Origin: an uncultured Syntrophobacteraceae bacterium
GTDB taxonomy: Bacteria; Desulfobacterota; Syntrophobacteria; Syntrophobacterales; Syntrophobacteraceae
NCBI GenBank assembly: GCA_937889795.1
Contig: CALBZH010000498.1
Location: forward strand, 1 to 6,388
Length of the DNA stretch: 6,388 nucleotides
Direction of reading: 5' to 3'
The notes under the pieces were generated by a model. The model saw nothing but the letters and a program-made list of their open reading frames with translations, searched no databases and had not been told where the DNA came from. Made by a program: the position numbers and the translations under genes. The number at the start of each line of letters is the position of its first letter. Within the stretch, counting starts at the first letter, position 1. This document shows positions 6,055-6,388 of this stretch, one piece after another.

Positions 6055-6340
6055 TCAACGACCGAGTCCGAGCCGAGAAATGAGCTGGTCAAGGTGGTCC
6101 CTGGATTCGAAGGCGATCGTGATGCTCCCGCGATTGCCGCGAGCACGAATGCGAACCGGCGCATCGAAATGGGTGCCCAGGCTCTTTTCGAGCTCCTCAT
6201 AGCGCGGGTCCGAGGGGCGTGGTGGTGACGGTGCGGTGGAGTCCCTGGCTACGAGCTGCTCGGTCTGGCGGACGGAGAGGTGGCGGGCGAGGATGGCGTC
6301 CCGGATCTTCTGCTGTCGAGCGGGGTCTTCGACCGAGAGA
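6055..6340 (-). CDS. parB: chromosome-partitioning protein ParB, C-terminal part only
   Basis: Only the last 94 residues remain; the N-terminus is cut by the adapter at 6341. The surviving part begins with LSVEDPARQQKIRDAIL, followed by LSVRQTEQLV (21-30), the region after the ParB helix-turn-helix. A short proline-rich linker (36-45) leads to DPRYEELEKSLGTHFDAPV and RGNRGSITIAFESRDHLDQLISRL, the ParB C-terminal dimerisation domain (about 44-90). ParB binds parS sites near the origin and, with ParA, segregates chromosomes. The N-terminal CTPase domain and the core of the DNA-binding domain are missing, so identification rests on the C-terminal pattern. An open frame continues upstream to an apparent start at 6357, but its first residues MCSSDL are adapter translation and should not be annotated. 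parA would be expected upstream, off the contig. No parS-like site was found in the window. Confidence 0.88.
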
Positions 6341-6388
6341 AGATCGGAAGAGCACACGTCTGAACTCCAGTCACGAGTGGATATCTCG
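6341..6388 (+). other. Illumina TruSeq indexed (P7-side) adapter with barcode, sequencing artefact
   Basis: The TruSeq read-through motif AGATCGGAAGAGC begins at 6341 and the indexed-adapter stem runs to 6374. It is followed by the barcode GAGTGGAT (6375-6382), which I recognise as TruSeq index 23, and then ATCTCG, the start of the P7 flank. It is synthetic. The first base may be the A-tail or genomic, so the true junction is uncertain by one base. Confidence 0.99.

Noticed and set aside
1..6388. A circular element or a single long library molecule, because adapters sit at both ends
   Set aside because: The sequences inside the two adapters (from 46 and up to 6340) show no overlap with each other, the two terminal genes are different and both truncated, and Illumina inserts are far shorter. 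Assembled adapter read-through explains it.

Overview
The window is a short metagenomic-style contig of bacterial chromosomal DNA. Both ends are untrimmed Illumina TruSeq adapter (1-45 and 6341-6388), so only about 46-6340 is biological. The two outermost genes are cut exactly at the adapter junctions. The DNA is GC-rich and densely coding, with Shine-Dalgarno sites. Its gene families (DksA, YhaO-type nuclease, MoaC, CobU/CobS, BirA repressor/ligase, DUF3842, ParB) suggest a free-living, Gram-negative-type bacterium. A Nitrospirota- or Deltaproteobacteria-like lineage is a guess that the sequence alone does not prove.

Layout: 46-1006 (minus) is the N-terminal three quarters of a SbcD/Mre11-type DNA-repair phosphoesterase. 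A 258-base divergent intergenic region follows, with an AT-rich promoter-like stretch and a strong nested GC hairpin. A plus-strand block comes next: a shortened DnaJ-like J-domain protein with half a zinc finger (1265-1921), moaC for molybdenum cofactor synthesis (1980-2489), and a DksA-type RNA polymerase regulator (2569-2931) with its own likely promoter. A 215-base convergent spacer without a recognisable intrinsic terminator separates this from the minus-strand block.

The minus-strand block, in transcription order, is parB (C-terminal part only), a DUF3842 gene, cobU, cobS and birA. Gaps are 30 bases, a 4-base overlap, 30 bases and 65 bases, so it reads as one operon. CobU activates adenosylcobinamide and CobS joins it to the lower-ligand nucleoside, the last steps of cobalamin assembly. 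BirA attaches biotin to carboxylases and may repress biotin genes. DUF3842 has no known function, but it is translationally coupled to cobU.

No transposase, CRISPR array, tRNA, rRNA, riboswitch or phage gene was seen. The most noteworthy items are the adapter-derived chimeric protein ends, the reduced DnaJ, and the DUF3842 gene coupled to cobU inside a parB-cob-birA operon. I did not find a clearly new multi-gene system.
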